A stretch of 64,000 nucleotides of DNA from Staphylococcus sp. IVB6181 (GCF_025561445.1 NZ_CP095096.1:2335822-2399821), one strand, 5' to 3'; counted from the stretch's first letter, positions 54,935-62,909 are shown. A program made the numbers and translations. Notes: generated from the sequence alone by a model not told the origin.

Positions 54935-55315
54935 TTAACTCGTTTTAATTTTTCCAAGGAAGAAACTGTCGACTGCACTTAAGTTTCCTCTCCAAGTAAT
55001 TTTACCGCTGGAAGGCGTCGGCTTGCTGTCTCCTAAAAAGATACTGACATCTTTTAAATGGATATAGTTCGCTTCGCCGTCAGATGACTCAGCTGCTTCG
55101 CTTGCTCCGGCAAGTTCTTCGCTGAATTCTTTAGAACGTTTATTTCCGCCTTTAAAATACTTGCTTTGTGTTTCAAAGTACTCTGATGCTGAAATCAATG
55201 TCCCTGTAACAATCGCACCGTTAATCATGAGTGTAATATCCAATGAAAAGTCATCTTGATTTGCGGCTTGTACAAAGGACTCTAATACATCATCTTTAGC
55301 AGAATTACTACTCAT
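54935..55315 (-). CDS. gvpU: Gas vesicle protein GvpU
   Basis: 126 residues. FSLDITLMINGAIVTGTLISASEYFE in the middle (read in two pieces) is the GvpU pattern of the Bacillus megaterium cluster; in that species GvpU governs clustering of vesicles. The ATG at 55315 follows GAGGGGTG by 7 nt. Last gene of the cluster, 24 nt after gvpT. Confidence 0.85.
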   Translation of the reverse strand: MSSNSAKDDVLESFVQAANQDDFSLDITLMINGAIVTGTLISASEYFETQSKYFKGGNKRSKEFSEELAGASEAAESSDGEANYIHLKDVSIFLGDSKPTPSSGKITWRGNLSAVDSFFLGKIKTS

Positions 55316-55339
55316 TTTAATCACCCCTCTTTGTTTTAT

Positions 55340-57262
55340 TTAAGAATTGTGGGTATCATCATTACTTTCTAACCACGTTTTAGTTTCTTCTTCAGTTTTC
55401 TCTTTTTGCTTTTTTTGGGTTTGAGCCCTTTTTGTTTTCCTAGTACTTTTTTCGGGCTTTTGTTTTTGCTTTTCTTTTTCATTTTCTTGAGACGTTTTTT
55501 CAGATCTTTTTTCATCTTCTTTAGTTTTTTCTGATTGCTCTTTTTCATCCTTATCATCCTTTTTGAACATTCTAGAAGTTGAATTTCTTAATCTTTTAAT
55601 CCTATTCTTTGCGGAAAGATTAAGTTTAGAACCTCTTTGCTTAAGCGTTTGTTTTTCTTCTGAAGCAGCTTCAGAAGTTGTCGCTTCCTTTTTTCCGGCA
55701 TCATCTGCCTTCGACTGCTTTTTTGCTGTACTCCCTGTACTTTTCTTTCTGCTTGAAGCAGATGTCTTCCTTGCCGGCTGCTTTCTTCTTGAAGATGTTT
55801 TCTTAGTTGCGGATGGTTTCTCCTCTTCTGAAACCTCAGACTCATCTGACTGCTTTGCTTCAGAAGCTTTTGTACTGTTAGATGTTCTCTTTCTTGGTGG
55901 CTTTCTATTAGCAGCAGAACCACGCTTAGATTTAGAAACTACCGCTTCTTTCTCATCCTTATCTTCTGCATCATCTGCTTTCTCTGATGACGCTATATCT
56001 TCCTCAGTTTTACCCTCTGATTTTTCATCGTTGTCTGATTGTTTTTCCTCTTGATCAGAATCAGTAGACTTTGAGTCTTTCTCTTCTGTTGCTTTTTTAG
56101 AATCAGGTGTTTCTGACTTAGCATCTTCATCTTTTGACGCTTCAGACTCTGAATCATCTTTGTCTAACTCGTCTTTTGATTGTTCACTTTCTTCTTTGTC
56201 ATCAGATTCTTCTTTGTCAGTTCCGTCCCCTGATTTTGATGAGTCATCTTTTGAATCCTCTTCAGATTCAGTATCTTCTTGTTTAGAATCAGGTGTTTTC
56301 GAAGACGTGTCATCATCGGATTTAACATCTTCATCTGAAGTATCTTCAGCTTCTTTTTCATCCTTATCTTCTGGAACGTCTGTTTTCTCTGATGACACCT
56401 TATCTTCATCAGTTTTATCCTCTGATTTCTCATCGTTGTCTGATTGTTTATCCCCTTGATCAGAATCAGATACTTTTGAATCCTTATCTTCTGTCTCTTC
56501 TTTATCATCAGATTCTTCTTTGTAAGACTCGTCCTCTGATTTTGATGATTCAGTTTTAGAATCCTCTTCAGAATCTTCATCTTGTTCAGAATCAGGAGCT
56601 TTTGAAGACGTGTCATCTTCTGATTTTGTATTTTCATCTTTTGACGCTTCAGACTCTGAATCATCTTTGTCCAACTCATCTTCTGATTGAGCACTCTCTT
56701 CTTTTTCATCAGATTCATCTTCTTCGTCAGACTCGTCTTCTTCTAACTCATCTTCAGATTGAGTACTTTCCTCTTCATCATCTGATTCACTTTCTCCTGT
56801 GTCTTCTTCTGGTTCTTCTTCTGATGATGGTTCTTCTTCATCAGGTTCTGTTTCTTTTGTGTCATCATCATGATCTAAAGAGGTTTCATTGGATGATTCG
56901 TTTTCTGATGTTTCCTGATCTGAGTTTTCGTCTTCTTCATCTGATTCTGTTGCTTCGTCTGAATCTGTTTCTTCTTCTGTTGTTTCTTCTCTGCTTGTGT
57001 CTTCTTCATCTTCTGTGTCTGTGTCGTCATCTGCGACGAGTTCATTTTCATGAGTGTCTTCATCAGATTCATCTACATAAAGCTTGTCTTCTTTGTGGAA
57101 TGGGTTGAGTTTAGAAAGCAGTTTTTTGCGACAGCTTGGTGCTGACAGATAACCGACTGAGGCGCCGACAAGTGTTCCTGCAATCGTTTGTGTAAGTGTC
57201 CGTTCACGCTGTTTTTGCTTTTGCAGTTTTTTCTTTAGTTTCTTTTTCGACTTTTTACTCAT
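55340..57262 (-). CDS. gvpT: GvpT-like protein, greatly expanded acidic/basic low-complexity
   Basis: 640 residues from the ATG at 57262 (GGAGAGG upstream). Residues below count from the frame opening at 57277. A Lys-rich start (7-25) is followed by a glycine-rich hydrophobic patch TIAGTLVGASVGYLSAP (31-47), as in GvpT/YtxH-like proteins. Residues 62-446 are almost only Asp/Glu/Ser/Lys with a degenerate duplication, and 447-645 are strongly basic with SR/KK runs. B. megaterium GvpT is less than half as long (from memory). Its position between gvpJ and gvpU supports the name. Role unknown, possibly clustering or a scaffold. Confidence 0.72.
   Translation of the reverse strand: MSKKSKKKLKKKLQKQKQRERTLTQTIAGTLVGASVGYLSAPSCRKKLLSKLNPFHKEDKLYVDESDEDTHENELVADDDTDTEDEEDTSREETTEEETDSDEATESDEEDENSDQETSENESSNETSLDHDDDTKETEPDEEEPSSEEEPEEDTGESESDDEEESTQSEDELEEDESDEEDESDEKEESAQSEDELDKDDSESEASKDENTKSEDDTSSKAPDSEQDEDSEEDSKTESSKSEDESYKEESDDKEETEDKDSKVSDSDQGDKQSDNDEKSEDKTDEDKVSSEKTDVPEDKDEKEAEDTSDEDVKSDDDTSSKTPDSKQEDTESEEDSKDDSSKSGDGTDKEESDDKEESEQSKDELDKDDSESEASKDEDAKSETPDSKKATEEKDSKSTDSDQEEKQSDNDEKSEGKTEEDIASSEKADDAEDKDEKEAVVSKSKRGSAANRKPPRKRTSNSTKASEAKQSDESEVSEEEKPSATKKTSSRRKQPARKTSASSRKKSTGSTAKKQSKADDAGKKEATTSEAASEEKQTLKQRGSKLNLSAKNRIKRLRNSTSRMFKKDDKDEKEQSEKTKEDEKRSEKTSQENEKEKQKQKPEKSTRKTKRAQTQKKQKEKTEEETKTWLESNDDTHNS
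55940..56690 (-). repeat. Internal duplication in gvpT
   Basis: Three matching modules in two copies. DELDKDDSESEASKDE occurs near residues 201-216 and 370-385; DTSSKxPDS followed by SEEDSK and KEESDDKEE near 222-262 and 323-364; and KQSDNDEKSE to EDKDEKEA near 277-310 and 412-445. Module order differs between copies, so this is a shuffled rather than simple tandem duplication. Confidence 0.7.
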
Positions 57263-57632
57263 GCTTATCCTCTCCATCTCGCTGCTTGTCAGATGATGAA
57301 TTTTCTAATTGAGCTTTGTTGCTTTCGTTGAGTTTGTTTTCTAATTCTTCAACTCTCTTTTGAAGTGCCTCATTTTCATCATCGCGTTTTTTAGCAAATT
57401 CTGTTGCTCTAGAAGTGAGATAAGGATCTGTTTCCCACCAATCTAGGCCGATTTCTTTAGCTTTATCGACTGATGCAACAATTAAACGGATTTTGATAGA
57501 TAGTAATTCAACATCTCCGATACCGACTCTGATATCACCAGCAATAACGACACCTTTATCTAATACTTTCTCTAATACATCGACTAAGTTACTCGTTCCG
57601 TTTGAAGCAGGAGGCAGTTGTTCATTTGCCAT
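57255..57632 (-). CDS. gvpJ: Gas vesicle protein GvpJ (minor GvpA-family protein)
   Basis: 125 residues. The GvpA-type core LVDVLEKVLDKGVVIAGDIRVGIGDVEL (read in pieces) to RLIVASVDKAKEIG occupies about 16-70, followed by the GvpJ-typical GLDWWETDPYL and a charged coiled-coil tail. GvpJ is a minor shell or nucleation component. Overlaps gvpT by 8 nt. Confidence 0.9.
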   Translation of the reverse strand: MANEQLPPASNGTSNLVDVLEKVLDKGVVIAGDIRVGIGDVELLSIKIRLIVASVDKAKEIGLDWWETDPYLTSRATEFAKKRDDENEALQKRVEELENKLNESNKAQLENSSSDKQRDGEDKHE

Positions 57633-57674
57633 AACTTATTCTCACTCCCTTGTTATCATTCGAATATGACATCA

Positions 57675-57959
57675 TTACATCAATCTTCCTAATGGACCTA
57701 GGTCAATGTTTAAGTCTTCATCATCTAAACCGAAAACTTCTTTCAGCTCTTCCATTTTTTCTTCTAAGTCCATTAAGGCGATACCTAAGTCCTCGATTTG
57801 TTCTTCTGTCAGTGTGCCGCCTTCTACACGTCTGATAGCGTGGCGTTCGACAATTTCTCTTAACAGCTCGATGACTGTCATCACTAATTGCGCTAATCCA
57901 TCTTCAGCATCATCTTGTCCTATATTAATACGTGCATTATTCTGATTGATCTGTGGCAT
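57675..57959 (-). CDS. gvpK: Gas vesicle protein GvpK
   Basis: 94 residues, all-helical: GLAQLVMTVIELLREIVERHAIRRVE, then GGTLTEEQIEDLGIALMDLEEKM (read in pieces), the GvpK signature. Needed for assembly in most species. Overlaps gvpS by 23 nt. Confidence 0.92.
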   Translation of the reverse strand: MPQINQNNARINIGQDDAEDGLAQLVMTVIELLREIVERHAIRRVEGGTLTEEQIEDLGIALMDLEEKMEELKEVFGLDDEDLNIDLGPLGRLM

Positions 57960-58203
57960 CTAGAAGTTCCCTCCTTTGTTTTTCGAATTCGTCAGATGTG
58001 ATATCGTGCCGGTTATTTTCGTAAGACTGAACCAACGTTTCAACAGAAGAAATCAAAATGCGCAAGTCTAAATAAACCAAATCAATACCAGCAATGGAGA
58101 TGATTAAGTCACCTCTGATTGCGACACCTTTATCCAAAATGACATCTAAAACATCTATGAGCCCAACTTCTTTATTTTCTATGGTTTCTCTTGTTGACGG
58201 CAT
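57937..58203 (-). CDS. gvpS: Gas vesicle protein GvpS (GvpA-family)
   Basis: 88 residues with a GvpA-like core (GLIDVLDVILDKGVAIRGDLI, GIDLVYLDLRILISSVETL) and a short polar tail. Order L-S-K-J as in B. megaterium identifies it as GvpS, another minor shell-type protein. Confidence 0.88.
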   Translation of the reverse strand: MPSTRETIENKEVGLIDVLDVILDKGVAIRGDLIISIAGIDLVYLDLRILISSVETLVQSYENNRHDITSDEFEKQRRELLDATDQSE

Positions 58204-58220
58204 CTACATACACCTCACAA

Positions 58221-59030
58221 TTAATTAAAGCTAGAAAAATGGTATGCAGGCCAAGGGCCTGTTGCTTCTATACGCCAACCTTCTTCTGGCAGTTCGTTTT
58301 TTTCATTATCGATAATCTCTAAGAACGCATCAACTTTGTCTTTTGGTAAAAGATAGACACTGTTGTAAACCATTTCTTCTTTTAATCCGGTCACATCTCT
58401 TCCCCAATTCTTCTTAATAGAGTAATCTACTGCTAATGCTTTGATTTTTTGATGCAATGCTTCTCCGACACGGTCTTTCTCGTTTTCAAGTTCTGTATCT
58501 ACGAACGTATCGATTTTTTTCTCCGCAAAGAAACGTTTGCCTTTTGACATACCATCGAGTTCGCGGCGTTTTTCTTCAACATTTTTATTATGCTTGCTGA
58601 TTTCCTTTTTCAACTTGTTGTCATCTGTATAAAGTTTCAATGTCCATTCTTCTTTGTCTTGCAAGAAATCGAATGTCGCATTGATTTTTTCTTCAACATC
58701 TTGAATTGTGGATTTTAAGCTGTCTTTTGTTTTATAAATCGTACAGAATTTCAACGGAATCAGCGTATAGTTCTGGTAGAGCGTTTCAATCGTTTCATGA
58801 TGGTGAAAGGCTTTTTCTTGAAGCCATTCCATGTCATTATCGATTTTATCTTCAATTACGGATTCAGAGTATTCATCACCATCTAAATCACAAACAATAC
58901 TAGTAATGTTGTCATCAATCGGTACAGTGTATAAACTGCCCTTTTTATCAAAACCTGTTAAAGAAGGTAGTTCGGTGTCTTCAAGTTCCGATGCTGGAAC
59001 AAGTGCATACAAATATAACAAATTCCCCAT
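58221..59030 (-). CDS. gvpL: Gas vesicle protein GvpL (GvpL/GvpF family)
   Basis: 269 residues, two ferredoxin-like domains joined by a helical part. LLYLYALVPA at the start, ETLYQNYTLIPLKFCTIY near 80, and the ending ATGPWPAYHFSSF are the GvpF/L pattern. It is thought to help GvpA assembly. Starts 3 nt after gvpG. Confidence 0.9.
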   Translation of the reverse strand: MGNLLYLYALVPASELEDTELPSLTGFDKKGSLYTVPIDDNITSIVCDLDGDEYSESVIEDKIDNDMEWLQEKAFHHHETIETLYQNYTLIPLKFCTIYKTKDSLKSTIQDVEEKINATFDFLQDKEEWTLKLYTDDNKLKKEISKHNKNVEEKRRELDGMSKGKRFFAEKKIDTFVDTELENEKDRVGEALHQKIKALAVDYSIKKNWGRDVTGLKEEMVYNSVYLLPKDKVDAFLEIIDNEKNELPEEGWRIEATGPWPAYHFSSFN

Positions 59031-59033
59031 TAT

Positions 59034-59288
59034 CTATTCATCTTCCTTCTGTTCAATCATTGCTTCAACTTCTTCAATTTCTTTTTGTTTGGCAGTTTCG
59101 TAGCGTGCAAGCAGCTCTGCTTCCTTCTCTTTATATACATCTTCTGGAATTTCGCCTAATTCCATCATCATCTGAAGTTGGATGAGTTTTTGTTCAATTG
59201 TCGGAAGGTCATAGAGTTCCTTGTCTGCCTCTTCTTTGACTTTTTTAGCGATGGCCGTCAAAGTTTTGATTGAGCCGTATATCAACAT
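59034..59288 (-). CDS. gvpG: Gas vesicle protein GvpG
   Basis: 84 residues, helical and acidic: TLTAIAKKVKEEADKELYD followed by a coiled coil (LQMMMELGEIPEDVYKEKE). This is the GvpG pattern, an assembly factor. It lies between gvpF and gvpL with gaps of 9 and 3 nt. Confidence 0.9.
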   Translation of the reverse strand: MLIYGSIKTLTAIAKKVKEEADKELYDLPTIEQKLIQLQMMMELGEIPEDVYKEKEAELLARYETAKQKEIEEVEAMIEQKEDE

Positions 59289-59297
59289 TTACATCCC

Positions 59298-60056
59298 TCA
59301 TTCAATGTTAAGACGGATATTCACAAAGTTATACGCTGCCCATGGTCCTGTATATTTGAAATCAACTTTGTCTTTCCATTCTTCATGAAGTTGATTGACC
59401 TTATCATCAAATGCTTGATCATGTTCGCTGTCGACAAGAAATGCTGCGTTTAACAACATTTTCTCGCTTTGCGGTTCATTAGATTTAGCAGCCGTACTGA
59501 TATTTGCGAGCGGTTGATAAATATCCTCTTCGATTTTTTGTGTTAATGCTTTGAATACATTTTGCGTAGCTGAACCGAGCTTAATACGGTCGTAATAGCC
59601 TGCATCTTCTGATTTGCCTTTGACAGATTCGGCCATTTTTTGAAGTTCCGGATCATCTTTTACTATTGATTCCAGCCATTCTTGTTTGCCGATTACTTTT
59701 AATCCGAGTTCGAATTTGCCTTTAATTTCTGGGAATAATGTTTCGAATTGGGGATAAAGCTTTTCAAGCAATACTTTCACATCATCTTTAGATTTAAAGA
59801 CATTCCCAAAACTGATAGGGATGACTGCATCTTTTTCTTTCATGACTGTAGATACTACCGTTTGATGCATAATCAAGTTTTCTTTCTTTGGTGCATATAT
59901 TTTCATAGGAACAACTGCAGCAACAATCGCTGCATCCTTATATCTGATAGTGAAGAGTTCTCTTTCCTCACCTTCAACTTCTACTGTTCCAAAATCATCA
60001 TTGCGATCTGTTTGTGTACCGCAAAAAACATAAACGCCTGTATCTTCTTGTGCCAT
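59298..60056 (-). CDS. gvpF: Gas vesicle protein GvpF (GvpL/GvpF family)
   Basis: 252 residues. GVYVFCGTQ at the N terminus, a central AVIPISFGNVFKSKDDVK, and the ending YTGPWAAYNFVNIR, parallel to GvpL. GvpF is a shell-inner or chaperone-like assembly protein that touches GvpA. In the B. megaterium order gvpN should lie directly upstream; here only 51 nt separate gvpF from gvpO. Confidence 0.9.
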   Translation of the reverse strand: MAQEDTGVYVFCGTQTDRNDDFGTVEVEGEERELFTIRYKDAAIVAAVVPMKIYAPKKENLIMHQTVVSTVMKEKDAVIPISFGNVFKSKDDVKVLLEKLYPQFETLFPEIKGKFELGLKVIGKQEWLESIVKDDPELQKMAESVKGKSEDAGYYDRIKLGSATQNVFKALTQKIEEDIYQPLANISTAAKSNEPQSEKMLLNAAFLVDSEHDQAFDDKVNQLHEEWKDKVDFKYTGPWAAYNFVNIRLNIE

Positions 60057-60107
60057 ATGCGTAGCTCCTTTGATTGTATCTATTGTTTAATCCTTATAAG
60101 CTTATGA

Positions 60108-60377
60108 TTAATTATTATCAACTTTACTTCTGTAGCGGATGCCCTCACGTTTAAATGACGTGACTTCTCCATCTTTATCAAGTTCTACATGATACGTTCC
60201 TAACATTTCATCTTTTGCATAACGTTTCATATACTCTTTCTCTTCAATCACTTCAACAGTTGCTATCCATCCGCCTTCATCACTTTCGCTTTTTTCAACT
60301 GATGTGATTTTAAATGGCGGTGCAACGTTTTCATTGAAAAACTCAGTGATTTTATTTAAAAGTTCTTTGATAGCCAT
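60108..60377 (-). CDS. gvpO: Gas vesicle protein GvpO (GvpR of B. megaterium)
   Basis: 89 residues. A helical start (MAIKELLNKITEFFNE) and beta core GGWIATVEVIEEKEYMKRY to GTYHVELDKDGEVTSFKREGIRYRS (read in pieces) match the GvpO family. The ATG at 60377 follows GGAGG; the frame opens at 60398. In haloarchaea GvpO is essential for vesicle formation. Confidence 0.87.
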   Translation of the reverse strand: MAIKELLNKITEFFNENVAPPFKITSVEKSESDEGGWIATVEVIEEKEYMKRYAKDEMLGTYHVELDKDGEVTSFKREGIRYRSKVDNN

Positions 60378-60404
60378 GTTTATCCTCCATATATGCAAAT
60401 AGTA

Positions 60405-60441
60405 AGAGATGACGACAAACTCTCATAGTTGCCGCCTCTCT
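60405..60441 (-). other. Intercistronic hairpin after gvpA
   Basis: AGAG-ATGACGACAAACT pairs with AGTTGCCGCC-TCTCT (minus-strand G-U pairs allow about 10 continuous pairs) around a 5-nt loop. There is no T-tract, so it looks like an mRNA-stabilising or processing stem rather than a terminator. Confidence 0.55.
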
Positions 60442-60458
60442 GGAATTTGATTCAGTTA

Positions 60459-60797
60459 TTAAACGCTATATGACGATTCTTTCTTTTCTTTCTTGTCTTC
60501 GTCATCTGATTGGCTTTGCTGCTCGATTTGCTGTTGTTCATTGTTATCTGCTGTAAGTCTTTCAGGTGTTTGACCTGGCAGACCTTCTTCTTCAACATCG
60601 TCTCTTAATAAGCCGACTGCTTCAGCATATCTTAACCAAGTATCCACACTTGCAATAACTACTCTTGCTTCAATTGTTAAGATTTCGATACCTACGACTG
60701 AAACTCTCACAAATGCGTCAATTACAATACCTTTATCTAATATACGGTCGATTACCTCTGCTAAACTTGAAGTATCTGCGCTTCTTTGTACACTCAT
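60459..60797 (-). CDS. gvpA: Major gas vesicle shell protein GvpA (GvpB)
   Basis: 112 residues. The core (about 10-65) [54 protein letters not shown] is the strongly conserved GvpA fold: two helices around an amphipathic beta-hairpin that forms the ribbed gas-filled wall. Unusually, a 40-residue Gln/Asp/Glu/Lys-rich tail follows, where typical GvpA ends soon after the second helix. It is the only gene of this exact type in the window. SD GAGGGG. Confidence 0.93.
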   Translation of the reverse strand: MSVQRSADTSSLAEVIDRILDKGIVIDAFVRVSVVGIEILTIEARVVIASVDTWLRYAEAVGLLRDDVEEEGLPGQTPERLTADNNEQQQIEQQSQSDDEDKKEKKESSYSV

Positions 60798-60839
60798 ACT
60801 ATTTAATCCCCTCTCAAATTTGTATTTTTATCAATACTT

Positions 60840-61328
60840 TTAATTGTCAGTTAACAACGATTTATTGTGTTGCAAACCTTTGACTTCGCTTGACTTTTTA
60901 ATATCTGCTGCGCTTTTGATTTTGGAAACGCCTTTGATGTCTCTGTAACTCTTGATGTCTTGAACACCTTTGACTTTTTTCTTGCTGCTGCCTGAATCGT
61001 TGGTGTTGATTTTATCTTGAAAGGCTTCCCCAGCCTCTTTTACTTTTCCTAATTTATCGCGTGTCTTGAGCAAAGCACCTTGGATTTTATCCGTTGCTTC
61101 ATCCGCAACTTCGGGTACAACTTCTTGGTTTTTCTCTTTCACTTGCTGTAACTTTCCTGCTGCTTGATCCGCCTTCGTTTGTACACCATCTTGAATTTTT
61201 TCTTCCATCATTTCATTTGCTTTGTCTTTCAACTTGTCTTTAGCTTTGTCTTCAATGGCGTCAGGAGTTTTTTCAATTGCTTTCTTTGCTAATGTTCCTG
61301 CTGCTTTTTTTACTAGTTTATTCGGCAT
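60840..61328 (-). CDS. Gas vesicle accessory protein, GvpQ/GvpP-like
   Basis: 162 residues. A Lys/Asp/Glu-rich helical N-terminal half (KAIEKTPDAIEDKAKDKLKDKANEMM, read in pieces) resembles the GvpQ/GvpP accessory proteins ahead of gvpB in B. megaterium. The C-terminal part (about 118-155) has short repeats around (S/G)-x-x-(D/K)-I-K-(S/G/K): VQDIKSYRDIKGVSKIKSAADIKKS (read in pieces). First gene of the gvp operon; ATG 61328 with GGGAGG upstream, and a TTG directly before it. Confidence 0.68.
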   Translation of the reverse strand: MPNKLVKKAAGTLAKKAIEKTPDAIEDKAKDKLKDKANEMMEEKIQDGVQTKADQAAGKLQQVKEKNQEVVPEVADEATDKIQGALLKTRDKLGKVKEAGEAFQDKINTNDSGSSKKKVKGVQDIKSYRDIKGVSKIKSAADIKKSSEVKGLQHNKSLLTDN

Positions 61329-61425
61329 CAAAGTCCTCCCTTAACTATGAGGTTTGCCTTTATCATTTACAGTATTAGCAACCACCTTTATATCCGGTAT
61401 AAACAAAATGATTTTCTTGATGTTT

Positions 61426-61454
61426 TCTATATAAAAAGTTTTGATTATTTACAA
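61426..61454 (-). promoter_or_regulatory. Promoter of the gas vesicle operon
   Basis: -35 TTGTAA (61449-61454) and -10 TATAGA (61426-61431) on the minus strand, 17 nt apart, giving a leader of about 90 nt. No SigB-type GTTT...GGGTAT pair was found. The remaining 61455-61654 is AT-rich without a gene. Confidence 0.6.
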
Positions 61455-61654
61455 TTTTGATTTTACAATAATAATCATTTTCGACAATTACAAACTTTTG
61501 TCTCAATACACAAACGGTGTACTTTCATATAAGTAACAATCCTAATATTGTTCAATATGTACAAATCATCAACTATACTTATTTTTTCTTTATTGAACAC
61601 CTTATAGTATTAGTCGCCTTTCATCTTATGTATTGTTTCAGAGCACAAAAAAAA

Positions 61655-61682
61655 CAGAACCCTTAACATTTGCAGGGTTCTG
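61655..61682 (-). terminator. Terminator after the DUF985 gene
   Basis: CAGAACCCT and AGGGTTCTG form a perfect 9-bp stem followed by eight T on the minus strand. Confidence 0.88.
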
Positions 61683-61694
61683 CTTTTAAGTAAA

Positions 61695-62192
61695 CTATTC
61701 ATTTAATGATGCTACCGCATAAGATTCAATTACTTGGCTTAAGTGCGGATAGTCTGCTTTTAAAGTTGCTTGATCAAACATTTCAAAATGCTCAAACATG
61801 AATCCAGGCTGGCACATACAGCCGACTAATGCATAACCGGACTCATCTTTGATTGAAGATGCAAAAATTGTTCCGGCTGGTACAACATATTGAAGGACTT
61901 CTCCTTGTGCAATATTAGGACCGATGTGTACCGCTTCATATTCGCCATTCTTATGAATCATATGAACAGTCAATGTTTGACCATAATGATAATACCAGAT
62001 TTCATCTGTATCGATACGATGAAAGTGTGAAATATTATCATCAGTCAGTAAAAAATAAATGCTCGTATAAGCTGGGCGCGTTGTTTGCGCTATATGTCGT
62101 TCGGCTTGAATAATCTCTTTATAATAGCCACCTTCCGGATGAGGAATTAAATCTAATTCATTCACCCAATCTGCCACTGTTCGCTGCATCAT
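61695..62192 (-). CDS. DUF985 cupin-family protein
   Basis: 165 residues. LDLIPHPEGGYYKE at the start, SIYFLLTDDNISHFHRIDTDEIWYYH and GYALVGCMCQPGFMFEHFE (read in pieces) are the Cupin_5/DUF985 signature, with His residues in the cupin metal positions. Function of the family is unknown, with sugar-related binding proposed. ATG follows the yebC stop immediately. Confidence 0.82.
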   Translation of the reverse strand: MMQRTVADWVNELDLIPHPEGGYYKEIIQAERHIAQTTRPAYTSIYFLLTDDNISHFHRIDTDEIWYYHYGQTLTVHMIHKNGEYEAVHIGPNIAQGEVLQYVVPAGTIFASSIKDESGYALVGCMCQPGFMFEHFEMFDQATLKADYPHLSQVIESYAVASLNE

Positions 62193-62909
62193 TTAGTCCA
62201 AATCCACATTATGGTAAACGTTTTGAACATCTTCTAAATCTTCTAATGCATCGATTAAGCCTTCGAACGTTGCTTTATCTTCATCTGATAATTGGATATC
62301 ATTTTGAGGCAGCATTTCAAATTCGGCTACTTGGAATTCTTCAATACCGCTTTCTTTCAATGCATCTTGTACTTGTGCAAATTGATCAGGTTCAGAATAA
62401 ACGATTGTTAAATCGCCGTCTTCTACGACATCACGCACATCTAAGTCTTTTTCCATTAACAGTTCCAAGATGTCATCTGCTGATTTGCCTTCAAATGCGA
62501 ATGTACCTGTATGTGTGAACATATAAGATACTGAACCGGAAACACCCATGTTTCCGCCGTTTTTACCGAAAGCTGCACGTACGTCTGATGCAGTACGGTT
62601 CACATTGTTAGTTAAAGCATCAACGATTAACATAGAGCCGCTAGGACCGAACCCTTCATAACGCAGTTCGTCATAGTTTTCGTCATCTGAGCCCTTCGCT
62701 TTATCGATTGCACGGTCAATGATGTTTCTCGGTACATTATATGTTTTTGCACGCTCTAACACTAAACGCAGTGTTTGGTTAGAATCTGGATCAGGTTCAC
62801 CAGATTTTGCGGCTACATATATTTCTTTACCGAATTTCGCATAAATTCGACTCGTATTTTTGTCTTTTTGGGCTTTTTTCTCTTTGATGTTATTCCATTT
62901 ACGTCCCAT
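62193..62909 (-). CDS. YebC/PmpR family DNA- or ribosome-associated regulator
   Basis: 238 residues. [21 protein letters not shown] at the N terminus (read in two pieces), [16 protein letters not shown] central text ([19 protein letters not shown]) and [14 protein letters not shown] are the TACO1/YebC hallmark. Members act as transcription regulators or relieve ribosome pausing at proline runs. Operon with the cupin gene. Confidence 0.9.
   Translation of the reverse strand: MGRKWNNIKEKKAQKDKNTSRIYAKFGKEIYVAAKSGEPDPDSNQTLRLVLERAKTYNVPRNIIDRAIDKAKGSDDENYDELRYEGFGPSGSMLIVDALTNNVNRTASDVRAAFGKNGGNMGVSGSVSYMFTHTGTFAFEGKSADDILELLMEKDLDVRDVVEDGDLTIVYSEPDQFAQVQDALKESGIEEFQVAEFEMLPQNDIQLSDEDKATFEGLIDALEDLEDVQNVYHNVDLD

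Noticed and set aside
54766..54978. 70-residue minus-strand frame after gvpU
   Set aside because: It runs through both terminators of the gvp operon and overlaps the gvpU 3' end.
55563..56459. Long plus-strand open frames opposite gvpT
   Set aside because: They are mirror frames of the low-complexity Asp/Glu/Ser codons; composition (Ser/Leu/Phe-rich), lack of SD and overlap with gvpT show they are shadows.
55940..56690. CRISPR-like array from repeated stretches
   Set aside because: Repeats are imperfect, of variable spacing, in frame and protein-coding; no regular direct repeat and spacer structure, and no cas genes.
55340..57262. gvpT product as a surface adhesin of the SD-repeat (Sdr/Clf) type
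   Set aside because: It has Ser-Asp-rich stretches but no signal peptide, no LPXTG motif and no ligand-binding domain, and it lies inside the gvp operon.
61426..61454. SigB-dependent promoter for the gvp operon
   Set aside because: A GTTTAT and a GGATAT occur nearby, but the spacing (about 3-5 nt) is far from the 12-15 nt SigB needs.
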